Source of the DNA: Chitinophaga sp. MM2321
Lineage (GTDB): Bacteria; Bacteroidota; Bacteroidia; Chitinophagales; Chitinophagaceae
NCBI RefSeq assembly: GCF_964033635.1
Contig: NZ_OZ035533.1
Coordinates: 2,604,001 to 2,668,000 of the forward strand
Direction: 5' to 3'
Length of the DNA: 64,000 nt
Below the pieces are notes generated by a model that did not search any database, was not told where the DNA came from, and saw nothing but the letters and a program-made list of their open reading frames with translations. Positions 37,192 to 44,417 of the stretch are shown in pieces. Position 1 is the stretch's first letter, and each line of letters begins with the position of its first letter. A program made the translations under genes and the position numbers.

Positions 37192-37247
37192 AAGACAGGA
37201 AATAAAAAATGTGCCTTTGCGAATAGTGACATATCAAAAATAGGTAA

Positions 37248-37631
37248 TTAGCGGGGCAAATGCACCGCATCCGGAAGATGATGTGTACTGTCATTTTCTT
37301 TACGGGAACTATCCGGCAGCAAGGGTATAGTGCCGGTGCTGTCGATAAGTCTATGGGAACTATCTGCTGGTAACGCCGTTGTATCTTTTGTTTTTCCGGG
37401 CAATGGAATGGTGGGGGCAATATTCCGGCGTTTGTTGGTATAACCGGATACGTCCCCTTGTTTTTGCAGGTCTTTCATCATTTTTTTATCGAAAAGATAT
37501 TTCGGATGTTTTTCCGGCCGCAGTCCTTTGTCAAATTGCGACTCCGCTCCCATGGCGGGCGCCGTGTATACTTTCTCTGATGTATGGCAGGCCAGCAATA
37601 GCAGGATGCAGGAAAAACCGGTATATTTCAT
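37248..37631 (-). CDS. Small lipoprotein of unknown function
   Basis: This protein of 127 residues has a short signal and lipobox (ILLLLACHTSEK). The mature part is hydrophilic and Pro/Ser/Asp-rich (IPLLPDSSRKENDSTHHLPD) with one ordered-looking segment (LFDKKMMKDLQKQGDVSGY). It is not assigned to a family. It lies upstream of the M1 peptidase on the same strand with a 56-base gap, so they may be co-transcribed. Confidence 0.72.
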   Translation of the reverse strand: MKYTGFSCILLLLACHTSEKVYTAPAMGAESQFDKGLRPEKHPKYLFDKKMMKDLQKQGDVSGYTNKRRNIAPTIPLPGKTKDTTALPADSSHRLIDSTGTIPLLPDSSRKENDSTHHLPDAVHLPR

Positions 37632-37916
37632 GCCGCTAAATATGAATGGTAGTGAGTATAGACAGGGGGAATAAACAGACTCTTTTAAAACGGGAAAGGG
37701 CGGTTTTTATTATCGCTCTGCCCTGATATTCAGCTATTGACGGTAAGGATTCATTTTGAAATTAATGATGGCTGTATTATTTTTAGTGTAAATTCACTGA
37801 TTGTCATCATCTTGTTTAGTAATATTTTATATATTTAAGCTCTATTTAGTATCCTGATGAATCCCTCATCCCGCGCTAAATTCTGCCAACAATAAAGTTA
37901 TTATCAACGCAACACT

Positions 37917-38981
37917 ATGAAAGTATCTACCATCTCCTTCCCCAGCGTTTTTGAAACGGCATTCGGGAATACAGAAAATTCCAGTAAAGATTTACTGAAC
38001 GGATTGAAAATTAAAAAAGATGATACCTGGTACCTGGTGGGTAACCTGGCCAAAAGAGGAGGTATCAATCCGGGCAGGATCACCAATGCCTCTCCTACGG
38101 AAGAAGATTATGAGATACTGTTTAAAGCGGCTTTGCTCAACACGATCGATAAAGTGCAACAACCCATTGCGCTGACCATGGGCTTCCCCTTTTCAACTTA
38201 CAACATCTACAAAACCGCTGCAGAGCAGTTTTTAAGCAAAAGGCATTTCCTGATTGATTATGATACCCAGACTTTCAATACAAAAGGTTCTTTTAAAAAG
38301 GCCATGTTTGATATTGAAAAATATGAAGTGATCCCGGAAATCGTGGGTGGTATTATTGGGTTGAAGAAAACCATCAATGAACCGCAGCTGGACAACTTTA
38401 TCGCTATCAGTTTTGGCTTTGGTACGATTGAAGGCGGTATGGCTACCGGTGATGGATTGGTACACCGTACCTGTTTCAGTTCTCATGGCATCCGCTATGC
38501 GATCAACAACCTCACCCGTGAGCTGAATCAGAAACATTACCTGGAGATGAAGAATGAGCACCAGGTGGATGATGCTTTTATGAAAGGGTCTATTTTTACG
38601 AACCGTAAGCGTATTGACCTGCGTGAAATGCGTAAAGGCGTACTCACACAGTACTACAAGGAAGTGGTATCTCCCCTGATGCGGAGTTACTTCACTGACC
38701 TGGATTTTGAAACCTGCGAAAAGATATACCTGATGGGTGGTGGCGCTTATTACAGAGAGCTGACCGACGCCTTTACAGAAGAGTTCCGTGATTTTATTCC
38801 GGTAGAAGTAGCACCGGACCCTGAAAAACTCATGAGTATTGGTTATCTTCACAACTCTCTCCGGATTTCGGATAATAAACCACAAAGAAGTGTTGGACTG
38901 GATCTTGGTAACGCCAGTTCTATTATTTCTACTTTCGAAGATGAGCATCAACCGACAGTAACCAATCCCGTAACCCTATAA
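37917..38981 (+). CDS. ParM/actin-like ATPase, apparently circularly permuted
   Basis: This protein of 354 residues has the actin-fold nucleotide motifs in an unusual order. It starts with what is normally the third strand of ParM-like proteins (STISFPSVFETAFG, 4-17), followed by DTWYLVGNLAKRGG (36-49). Then come phosphate-2 (ISFGFGTIEGGM, about 164-175) and the adenosine motif (KIYLMGGGA, 269-277) with DPEKLMSIGYLHNSL. The phosphate-1 strand-loop-strand, normally at the N terminus, is at the C terminus: SVGLDLGNASSIISTF, 325-340. An in-frame stop lies eight codons before the ATG, so there is no hidden N-terminal copy. It is followed after 5 bases by a bactofilin gene. Polymerisation and partners are inferred from the family only. 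Confidence 0.82.
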   Translation: MKVSTISFPSVFETAFGNTENSSKDLLNGLKIKKDDTWYLVGNLAKRGGINPGRITNASPTEEDYEILFKAALLNTIDKVQQPIALTMGFPFSTYNIYKTAAEQFLSKRHFLIDYDTQTFNTKGSFKKAMFDIEKYEVIPEIVGGIIGLKKTINEPQLDNFIAISFGFGTIEGGMATGDGLVHRTCFSSHGIRYAINNLTRELNQKHYLEMKNEHQVDDAFMKGSIFTNRKRIDLREMRKGVLTQYYKEVVSPLMRSYFTDLDFETCEKIYLMGGGAYYRELTDAFTEEFRDFIPVEVAPDPEKLMSIGYLHNSLRISDNKPQRSVGLDLGNASSIISTFEDEHQPTVTNPVTL

Positions 38982-38986
38982 TTTGA

Positions 38987-39451
38987 GTGTGTGTGATCAA
39001 TGTCCGACATTTTTTCCGAAATATAATTGTCCCGGGCGCTTTCCGTATTCCTAAAGAAGTATCTGTGAACGGCAGTATAGATGCGAGTATTTCGGGGCGC
39101 ATAGATGGAAACGTAAGAGGCGATGTAAAAACAACCGGTAAGCTGGTGATCAGTGAAAATGCCAGCATCCGCGGTCATATTTACGCTGCCGATCTCGTGG
39201 TGCACGGAAAAGTGTATGGCGATGTATACATCAGTAACAAGGCGCTCATCAGTAACAAAGCGTATGTAAAAGGTGATGTGAATGCGATTATACTTGAACT
39301 GGAAGAGGGTGCTGTGGTAGAAGGCGCCATCCGTAAAAATGTACAACCAACGGAGAAACCGGAAGCCGCGGCAGAACATGCACCGGGAGAAACAATACAG
39401 GATGCTGCTCCGGCACCCAATGAAGAAGAACAGACAACGAGCTGGTTCTAA
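38987..39451 (+). CDS. Bactofilin-like polymer-forming cytoskeletal protein
   Basis: This protein of 154 residues has a central region (about 24-120) of repeated short beta-helix rungs: VNGSIDASISGRIDGNVRGD, SENASIRGHIYAADLVV and VYGDVYISNKALISNKA. This is the bactofilin right-handed beta-helix pattern. The tail (about 120-154) is disordered, Glu/Pro/Ala-rich and ends TSWF. No ATG exists in the N-terminal part of the frame; GTG 38987 or 38993 is the likely start, just after the actin stop (5-base gap). Bactofilins form nucleotide-free filaments that organise the envelope or chromosome. Co-expression with the actin-like protein is likely. Confidence 0.83.
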   Translation: MCVINVRHFFRNIIVPGAFRIPKEVSVNGSIDASISGRIDGNVRGDVKTTGKLVISENASIRGHIYAADLVVHGKVYGDVYISNKALISNKAYVKGDVNAIILELEEGAVVEGAIRKNVQPTEKPEAAAEHAPGETIQDAAPAPNEEEQTTSWF

Positions 39452-39493
39452 AGAAGTCCTTACTAAAAGAACGTATATACCTAAACGTTATTC

Positions 39494-39520
39494 AATGGCC
39501 ACATATTACATGTGGCCATT
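39494..39520. terminator. Terminator after the actin/bactofilin pair
   Basis: AATGGCCACAT (39494-39504) pairs exactly with 39510-39520 and is followed by TTCCTTTTTAT. It lies between convergent genes. Confidence 0.85.
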
Positions 39521-39546
39521 TCCTTTTTATCGTATAGTGCTTCCCG

Positions 39547-39777
39547 TTACCGCCGTTTTTTCAACGGGTCCAGGAGATGGGTTAACCCATTCATTTTAAT
39601 GACCAGCATTGTTTCGAGCATTACGCCCAGCTTCCCCTTTGGAAAACCCTTACGCTGGAACCATTCCAGGTAGCTGACAGGTAAATCACAGAGTACCACA
39701 TCCTTATATTTCCCAAAGGGCATTTTCATCATAACCAGTTGCTGCATCATTTCGGGGTCCGGCTGTGTCATCTCCAT
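39547..39777 (-). CDS. DUF3820 family protein
   Basis: This protein of 76 residues has the DUF3820 core KMPFGKYKDVVLCDLPVSYL (about 18-37) and EWFQRKGFPKGKLGVMLE. The same motif occurs in exonuclease-associated proteins and in a Pseudomonas virulence-related family, but no activity is established. Small and soluble, it is convergent to the bactofilin gene and divergent from the downstream SnoaL-like gene. Confidence 0.88.
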   Translation of the reverse strand: MEMTQPDPEMMQQLVMMKMPFGKYKDVVLCDLPVSYLEWFQRKGFPKGKLGVMLETMLVIKMNGLTHLLDPLKKRR

Positions 39778-39865
39778 AAAACAAATTTTATTTCAATGAC
39801 AAATTTAAACTATAATATTTCTTTTCCCACCTTCTTCGTAATTTGTATTCAACAAAAAAGACGAC

Positions 39866-40300
39866 ATGAAAAAATACCTGTTTTTTTTATTGATAGTAGC
39901 TACAGGTGCATGTGTACAACCAGGTGGGAGTATAAGTCTGACCAATCCTCATATCCAGGTAGTGAGGGAATTATATGATGCCTTTAATGCGCACGACTGG
40001 CCGGGGATGGCCGCCTGTTATAAGGATACCGCCCTGTTCCTGGACCCTTCTTTTGGCCCCAAGGCGGTGCTGCAAACGCATCAGCAAACGATTGAAAAAT
40101 ACCAGTCGCTACAAAAAATGTTTCCGGATATACAGGATGAAATACGTAATATTTATGGAGATAAAAATCATATCACCGTAGAATTTATTTCAAGCGCCAC
40201 AGGCCCCGACGGGAAAAGATGGCACATGCCTATGTGCACCATTTTCACTATAGAAAACGGGAAGATCATACAGGATAATACCTATTACGACCAGCAATAA
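39866..40300 (+). CDS. SnoaL/NTF2-like lipoprotein
   Basis: The protein has 144 residues. A lipoprotein signal (IVATGACVQPGG) precedes an NTF2-like cone fold: VRELYDAFNAHDWPGMAAC, DTALFLDPSFGP and the C-terminal PMCTIFTIENGKIIQDNTYY. This superfamily includes ketosteroid isomerase and SnoaL cyclases, but most exported members have unknown ligands. No catalytic residues could be assigned. Monocistronic, convergent to the next gene. Confidence 0.83.
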   Translation: MKKYLFFLLIVATGACVQPGGSISLTNPHIQVVRELYDAFNAHDWPGMAACYKDTALFLDPSFGPKAVLQTHQQTIEKYQSLQKMFPDIQDEIRNIYGDKNHITVEFISSATGPDGKRWHMPMCTIFTIENGKIIQDNTYYDQQ

Positions 40301-40317
40301 ACAGGAACGATACGGAG

Positions 40318-40989
40318 CTATTGCGGCAACAAACCTCCCTGTGCAAGGGCTGCTGTCATTGTTTTGGCGTAAGCAGTGGCAAAAGATTCCAGGCTGTTGG
40401 GATTATAGGTTTCTGACTGTCCGGACCAGATCAGCTTACCATCCTGCGACAGATCATACAGGTTGCTTTCCAGGAAATAGGTTTTATCGGTGGTATAGTA
40501 ACCGGGGGAATAAAGGCTCCCGTACATATAACCATAGTATCCCCAGAAGTTGCCATACCAGCCGAAAGCGGGGTATGGTGCATACCTCACTGTTCCCGGT
40601 ACGTAGCGGGTATCTGATTGTTTATCTACCAAAGATACAGTGAGTACTGCCTGATAACCTGCTGCTTTTATTTTCCGGGAAACAACATCTCTCGCCGATT
40701 CATTTTTGGGGTCAAAGTTGGGCGGAAACAAGTCCAGGCTATTAGCTGCCGTTACTTTATGTTTTGTCAATGCGTCCACCAGCTTGCTTTCTACCACATT
40801 CCGGGCGTTCACGTTGGAAGTTAGTCCCATTACCACGATGTCATGATAGCCGGAAGGTGCAACACCGGGATCTGTCCAGGTACCTGTCAGGTGAACAGTT
40901 GTACCGCAGGCAATTAGTAAAAGCGGGGCCAGTATCCATGCAAAAAGGGGCGTCCACCGGTGGGGGGCGTGTAGGATATGTACGTGCAT
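40318..40989 (-). CDS. DUF4136-like lipoprotein of unknown function
   Basis: This lipoprotein of about 223 residues is started at ATG 40989, giving a signal with lipobox LLLIACGTT. It has an alpha/beta region (DIVVMGLTSNVNARNVVESK, YQAVLTVSLVDKQ), an aromatic Gly/Tyr-rich central part (FGWYGNFWGYYGYMYG) and a final strand/helix (LIWSGQSETYNPNSLESFA). The overall shape recalls outer-membrane DUF4136-type lipoproteins, but this is a weak assignment. No partner is adjacent. Confidence 0.75.
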   Translation of the reverse strand: MHVHILHAPHRWTPLFAWILAPLLLIACGTTVHLTGTWTDPGVAPSGYHDIVVMGLTSNVNARNVVESKLVDALTKHKVTAANSLDLFPPNFDPKNESARDVVSRKIKAAGYQAVLTVSLVDKQSDTRYVPGTVRYAPYPAFGWYGNFWGYYGYMYGSLYSPGYYTTDKTYFLESNLYDLSQDGKLIWSGQSETYNPNSLESFATAYAKTMTAALAQGGLLPQ

Positions 40990-41180
40990 AAGAAGAGGTT
41001 TTAAAACAATAATCAGCAAAAACGTTAATTCTAGTATTACACAGATAACACTGTCTTTGCTGAAAAAGTTCGGGATGAGTGTTTTATGCAACCATCCCTA
41101 TTACATGTTGCAACATTTGCTAACGTTCTCCGGCGTGATTGATAATATAAAGTGTACATTTACTTCCACAGTCAAGGTGT

Positions 41181-41591
41181 ATGTCTAATAATAGCGGGAA
41201 TGTGAGAACATTGTTATTGGTCGATGACGACCAGGACGACCAGGAATTCTTCAAACTGGCGCTGGCCGAAATCAAGGAACCGGTTTGCTGTATTACAGCA
41301 GACAATGGCCAGGAAGCACTGGACCAACTGGCTATGCACATGTACTATCCTGATCTGATTTTCCTGGACATGAATATGCCGCTGATGAACGGGTTTAAAT
41401 TCCTGGAAAGGATCAAGGATATTGACCACCTGAAGCATATCCCTGTAATAGTATATTCCACCAGTAACGAACCCGGGGAAATCTCCAATGCCAAATCGAT
41501 GGGCGCCATTGATTACATTACCAAACCCACCAAACTTGCCGACCTCTGCAAACTGCTCATTTCCGTATTGGACAAGCGGATGAAGCCATAA
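41181..41591 (+). CDS. Single-domain response regulator (CheY-like)
   Basis: This protein of 136 residues consists only of a receiver domain. It has the acidic pocket LLVDDDQDDQEFF (about 11-23), phospho-acceptor Asp in LIFLDMNMPLMNG (about 57), Thr/Ser switch in IVYSTSNEP and Lys in DYITKPTKL (about 115). With no output domain it must act by protein contact. In Bacteroidota this subgroup (RCP1/Rcp-like, with the DDDxDD start) often pairs with phytochrome-like or orphan histidine kinases. No kinase is nearby. Confidence 0.93.
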   Translation: MSNNSGNVRTLLLVDDDQDDQEFFKLALAEIKEPVCCITADNGQEALDQLAMHMYYPDLIFLDMNMPLMNGFKFLERIKDIDHLKHIPVIVYSTSNEPGEISNAKSMGAIDYITKPTKLADLCKLLISVLDKRMKP

Positions 41592-41727
41592 ATGATCATC
41601 CGGATACCATCCCCGAACAGGGACTTTTACCTAAAATGTATAGTAATGCCTGTAGAAAGATATTTATTTTGCGATTACTGCAAAATAATGCCTATTTTTA
41701 GAAGATATTCTAAATCACACTGCAAAA

Positions 41728-42201
41728 ATGGGCCACTCATTAAATATTGACAAATTAGATTTGCAGATCATTTCGGAGATGTCTACTGATGCAGGTATAT
41801 CATATGCCGAGTTGGGAAAAAAGCTGTTTGTCTCCGGAGGTACTATCCACGTACGTATTAAAAAACTGCATGAGATGGGTGTTATAAAAGGAACGAGGTT
41901 GCAGGTAAATCTGCGTGCTATTGGTTACGACGTTCTTGCATTCATCGGTATCTACCTGGAGAAAAGCTCTCTCTATGAAACGGTTGCCAAACAACTGCTG
42001 AAAGTTCCGCAGATCGTGCGTTTGAACTACACCACTGGTGCATACAGTATGTTTGCTGAAATTATTTGTAAAGATAGCAGCGAGCTGCGTAAAATATTGC
42101 AGGATGACCTCCAGCATATTAAAGGTATAGAACGCACAGAAACGATTATTTCACTGGAAGAAAGTTTTTCCAGACCGATCAATGTCAGTGAAGTAATCTG
42201 A
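41728..42201 (+). CDS. Lrp/AsnC family transcriptional regulator
   Basis: The protein has 157 residues. The N-terminal helix-turn-helix is LDKLDLQIISEMSTDAGISYAELG-like (about 6-60, with SGGTIHVRIKKLHEMGVIKG as recognition helix and wing). The C-terminal RAM/ACT-like domain has IVRLNYTTGAYSMFAEIICK (about 91-110). Such regulators sense amino acids and control transport or metabolism. The gene is alone, followed by a strong terminator. Confidence 0.93.
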   Translation: MGHSLNIDKLDLQIISEMSTDAGISYAELGKKLFVSGGTIHVRIKKLHEMGVIKGTRLQVNLRAIGYDVLAFIGIYLEKSSLYETVAKQLLKVPQIVRLNYTTGAYSMFAEIICKDSSELRKILQDDLQHIKGIERTETIISLEESFSRPINVSEVI

Positions 42202-42216
42202 ACAGATAACATTCAA

Positions 42217-42248
42217 AAAAAAATGACGCCATTGGCGTCATTTTTTTT
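42217..42248. terminator. Bidirectional terminator after the Lrp-type regulator
   Basis: TGACGCC (42224-42230) pairs with 42234-42240 around a 3-base loop, extended by an A-run on the left and T-run on the right. It separates convergent genes. Confidence 0.92.
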
Positions 42249-42263
42249 ATACTAAATCAGTCA

Positions 42264-43445
42264 TTACGCAGTTGGTAGTTTCCGCACATCTCTTGTACCG
42301 GCATACAGTTCATATTCCAGTAAGCGGCAATCGATAGTGCTGGTATAAAACTCTATGCGGCGTTTGGCTTTCAGTCCTATCTTCTTGGCCAGGTCGAGGT
42401 TTCCGGTGAAGATATAGCCGTAATAGCCACCACATTTTTGTTTCAGGAAATCGCCGATGCGGCCGTATGTTTCTTCGAGGGCTTCTATTTCCCCCAGCCG
42501 GAGTCCATATTCAGGATTCATGTACACTACGCCGGCAGCGCCTTCCGGCACTTCCGTATCAGCGAAATCACCTTCATAGAATTCTATCAGCTCAGCTACT
42601 CCCGCAGCTATTGCGTTTTTATGCGCATTTTCTATGGCTTCCTCACTCAAATCACTGGCAATGATACGCAGTCCGGGTACTTTTACCACCTGGTTTTCCA
42701 GGAGACTTCTCTCCTGCTGATAAATCTTTTCATCATATCCACGCAGGTGCTTGAAAGCATAGTTTTCACGGAAAAGTCCGGGGCGTCTGTTAGTGGCTAT
42801 CAGCGCGGCTTCAATAGCAACGGTACCGGAGCCACACATCGGATTGATGAAAGGTGACTTCCTGTCCCACCGCGAAGCGAGGATTGTAGCTGCTGCCAGT
42901 GCTTCCAGCATCGGGGCGCGACCGGGAATCTTGCGGTAACCATGACGGGCCAGTGAATCACCGGAAGTATCTACAAATACTTCTGCATTCTCATTTTTCC
43001 AGAACAGGTGAATCACGCCACCACTCAGCTCTGCACCGGTAGACGGGCGCGTGCCTGTTTTATCACGCAGGCGGTCAATCACGGCATCCTTTACACGCAG
43101 GTTGGCAAACATCCCGTTGTTGATAGAATCATTCTGCACGTTGCTGGTAATAGAAAAATAACCATCCTGTGGAATGATGTTTTCCCAGGGATAAGTATTC
43201 AGGTTACTGTAGATTTCGTCCGCATCCCGTGCTTCAAATTGTTTCAGGCTATAGAGTACCTGGCTTGCACAGCGAAGGTTCAGGTTGAGCCGCATACACT
43301 CATTGATGGAGGCGAAAATGCGCACACCGGTCACAAAGGTATCTTCGATGGTAAATCCCAGTTCTTTTATTTCCTGTTCCAGATGTGGTGTCAGACGCTT
43401 GTTACAGGTAATGGTAACCGCCGATTTCGTTGTATATAATGACAT
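42264..43445 (-). CDS. THUMP-domain class I SAM-dependent RNA methyltransferase (RlmL-like)
   Basis: The protein has 393 residues. An N-terminal ferredoxin-like/THUMP region (about 1-165) is followed by a Rossmann methyltransferase domain: PMCGSGTVAIEAALIA (about 195-210, SAM motif I), RIIASDLSEEAIENAH (about 260) and VVYMNPEYGLRLGE (about 310). It resembles the N-terminal half of RlmKL, which makes m2G2445 in 23S rRNA. The catalytic motif is NPEY in place of the common NPPY. It lies upstream of no other gene on its strand and follows map across a hairpin. Confidence 0.88.
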   Translation of the reverse strand: MSLYTTKSAVTITCNKRLTPHLEQEIKELGFTIEDTFVTGVRIFASINECMRLNLNLRCASQVLYSLKQFEARDADEIYSNLNTYPWENIIPQDGYFSITSNVQNDSINNGMFANLRVKDAVIDRLRDKTGTRPSTGAELSGGVIHLFWKNENAEVFVDTSGDSLARHGYRKIPGRAPMLEALAAATILASRWDRKSPFINPMCGSGTVAIEAALIATNRRPGLFRENYAFKHLRGYDEKIYQQERSLLENQVVKVPGLRIIASDLSEEAIENAHKNAIAAGVAELIEFYEGDFADTEVPEGAAGVVYMNPEYGLRLGEIEALEETYGRIGDFLKQKCGGYYGYIFTGNLDLAKKIGLKAKRRIEFYTSTIDCRLLEYELYAGTRDVRKLPTA

Positions 43446-43487
43446 AATGAGCGCAAATTACAGATAAATATTTTGGGATTTCCGGAT

Positions 43488-43580
43488 TTAGGAATTTGGG
43501 GATTTTGAGATTTATTTATTTGAAATGCAGCAGAGATTAAGAAACGTACATCCGCTGCATTTCAAATAACTAAATTCCTA
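43488..43580 (-). terminator. Hairpin downstream of map, related to the 3909-4030 repeat
   Basis: Arms 43516-43531 and 43554-43569 pair exactly over 16 bp (containing TTTGAAATGCAGC); an outer segment 43489-43497 can pair with 43571-43579. It shares the TTTGAAATGCAGC core and the flanking TTAGG/CCTAA motif with the hairpin at 3909-4030. Confidence 0.7.
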
Positions 43581-43584
43581 AAGA

Positions 43585-44343
43585 CTATATTTCGTTGGAG
43601 GCAGTCAGGATCACCGGTTGGCCATCGGTAACAACGATGGTATGTTCATGCTGTGCTACGTAGCCGCCATTGTTACCAACAAGCGTCCATCCGTCGTTTC
43701 CCTGGTTGGCGTAGGTAGAAGCGGTGGCAATAAATGTTTCTATAGCTACGACGGAATTTTTCCGGAAGCGTGTTTTATTCAGCCGGTCGTAACAATTCAG
43801 GATGTCATCGGGCGCTTCGTGTAAGCTCCTGCCTACGCCATGTCCGGCGAGATTGCGGATCACACGGTAACCGGATTTATGTGCTGCTGTTTCTATCAGT
43901 TTGCCGATATCAGCAATTTTAACACCGCCTTTAATGTGGCTGAGTGCTGTATAAAGAATAGTCCTGGAGGCATTTACCAATGGCTGGTGATGATGAAGAT
44001 CTGCGCCCAGTACAAAGGAGCCGCCATTATCTGACCAGAAGCCATCCAATTCTGCCGATACATCAATATTAACAAGATCTCCTTCCTGTAGTATCTTTTT
44101 CTCTGAAGGAATACCGTGTGCAATTTCATTGTTTATGCTGATACAGGTCCAGCCTGGAAAGCCGTAAGTGAGCTTGGGTGCTGACTTTGCGCCCAGACTG
44201 GCTAAGATCTTCCCGCCAAAATCGTCTACTCCTTTTGCTGTCATGCCTGGTTTGGCATAGTTGCGCATCTCTTTAAGTGTAATGGCTACGGCATCACTGA
44301 TCTTCCGCATACCTTCCAATTCTGCTTCCGATGTAATTGACAT
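43585..44343 (-). CDS. map: Methionine aminopeptidase type I
   Basis: The enzyme removes N-terminal Met from new proteins. At 252 residues it has normal length, starting at ATG 44343; an upstream in-frame start adds 16 unlikely residues. All five metal ligands appear in family spacing: Asp in NIDVSAELDGF and Asp in WSDNGGSF (11 apart), His in GHGVGRSLHEAP, Glu in VAIETFIATA and Glu in AQHEHTIVV. It is not in a ribosomal protein operon here, so it may be a second copy in the genome. Confidence 0.94.
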   Translation of the reverse strand: MSITSEAELEGMRKISDAVAITLKEMRNYAKPGMTAKGVDDFGGKILASLGAKSAPKLTYGFPGWTCISINNEIAHGIPSEKKILQEGDLVNIDVSAELDGFWSDNGGSFVLGADLHHHQPLVNASRTILYTALSHIKGGVKIADIGKLIETAAHKSGYRVIRNLAGHGVGRSLHEAPDDILNCYDRLNKTRFRKNSVVAIETFIATASTYANQGNDGWTLVGNNGGYVAQHEHTIVVTDGQPVILTASNEI

Positions 44344-44417
44344 ATACTTTTTTTTCTCTAAAATTACTGATTTAAAACTTGCGGAGATCACAATACCGTT
44401 CTACCAGTTGTTGCATG

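Noticed and set aside
37917..38981. Explaining the actin-like gene as a truncated or frameshifted ordinary ParM
   Set aside because: There is a stop eight codons upstream and no phosphate-1 motif in the other upstream frames, while the motif is intact at the C terminus; permutation explains the data better.
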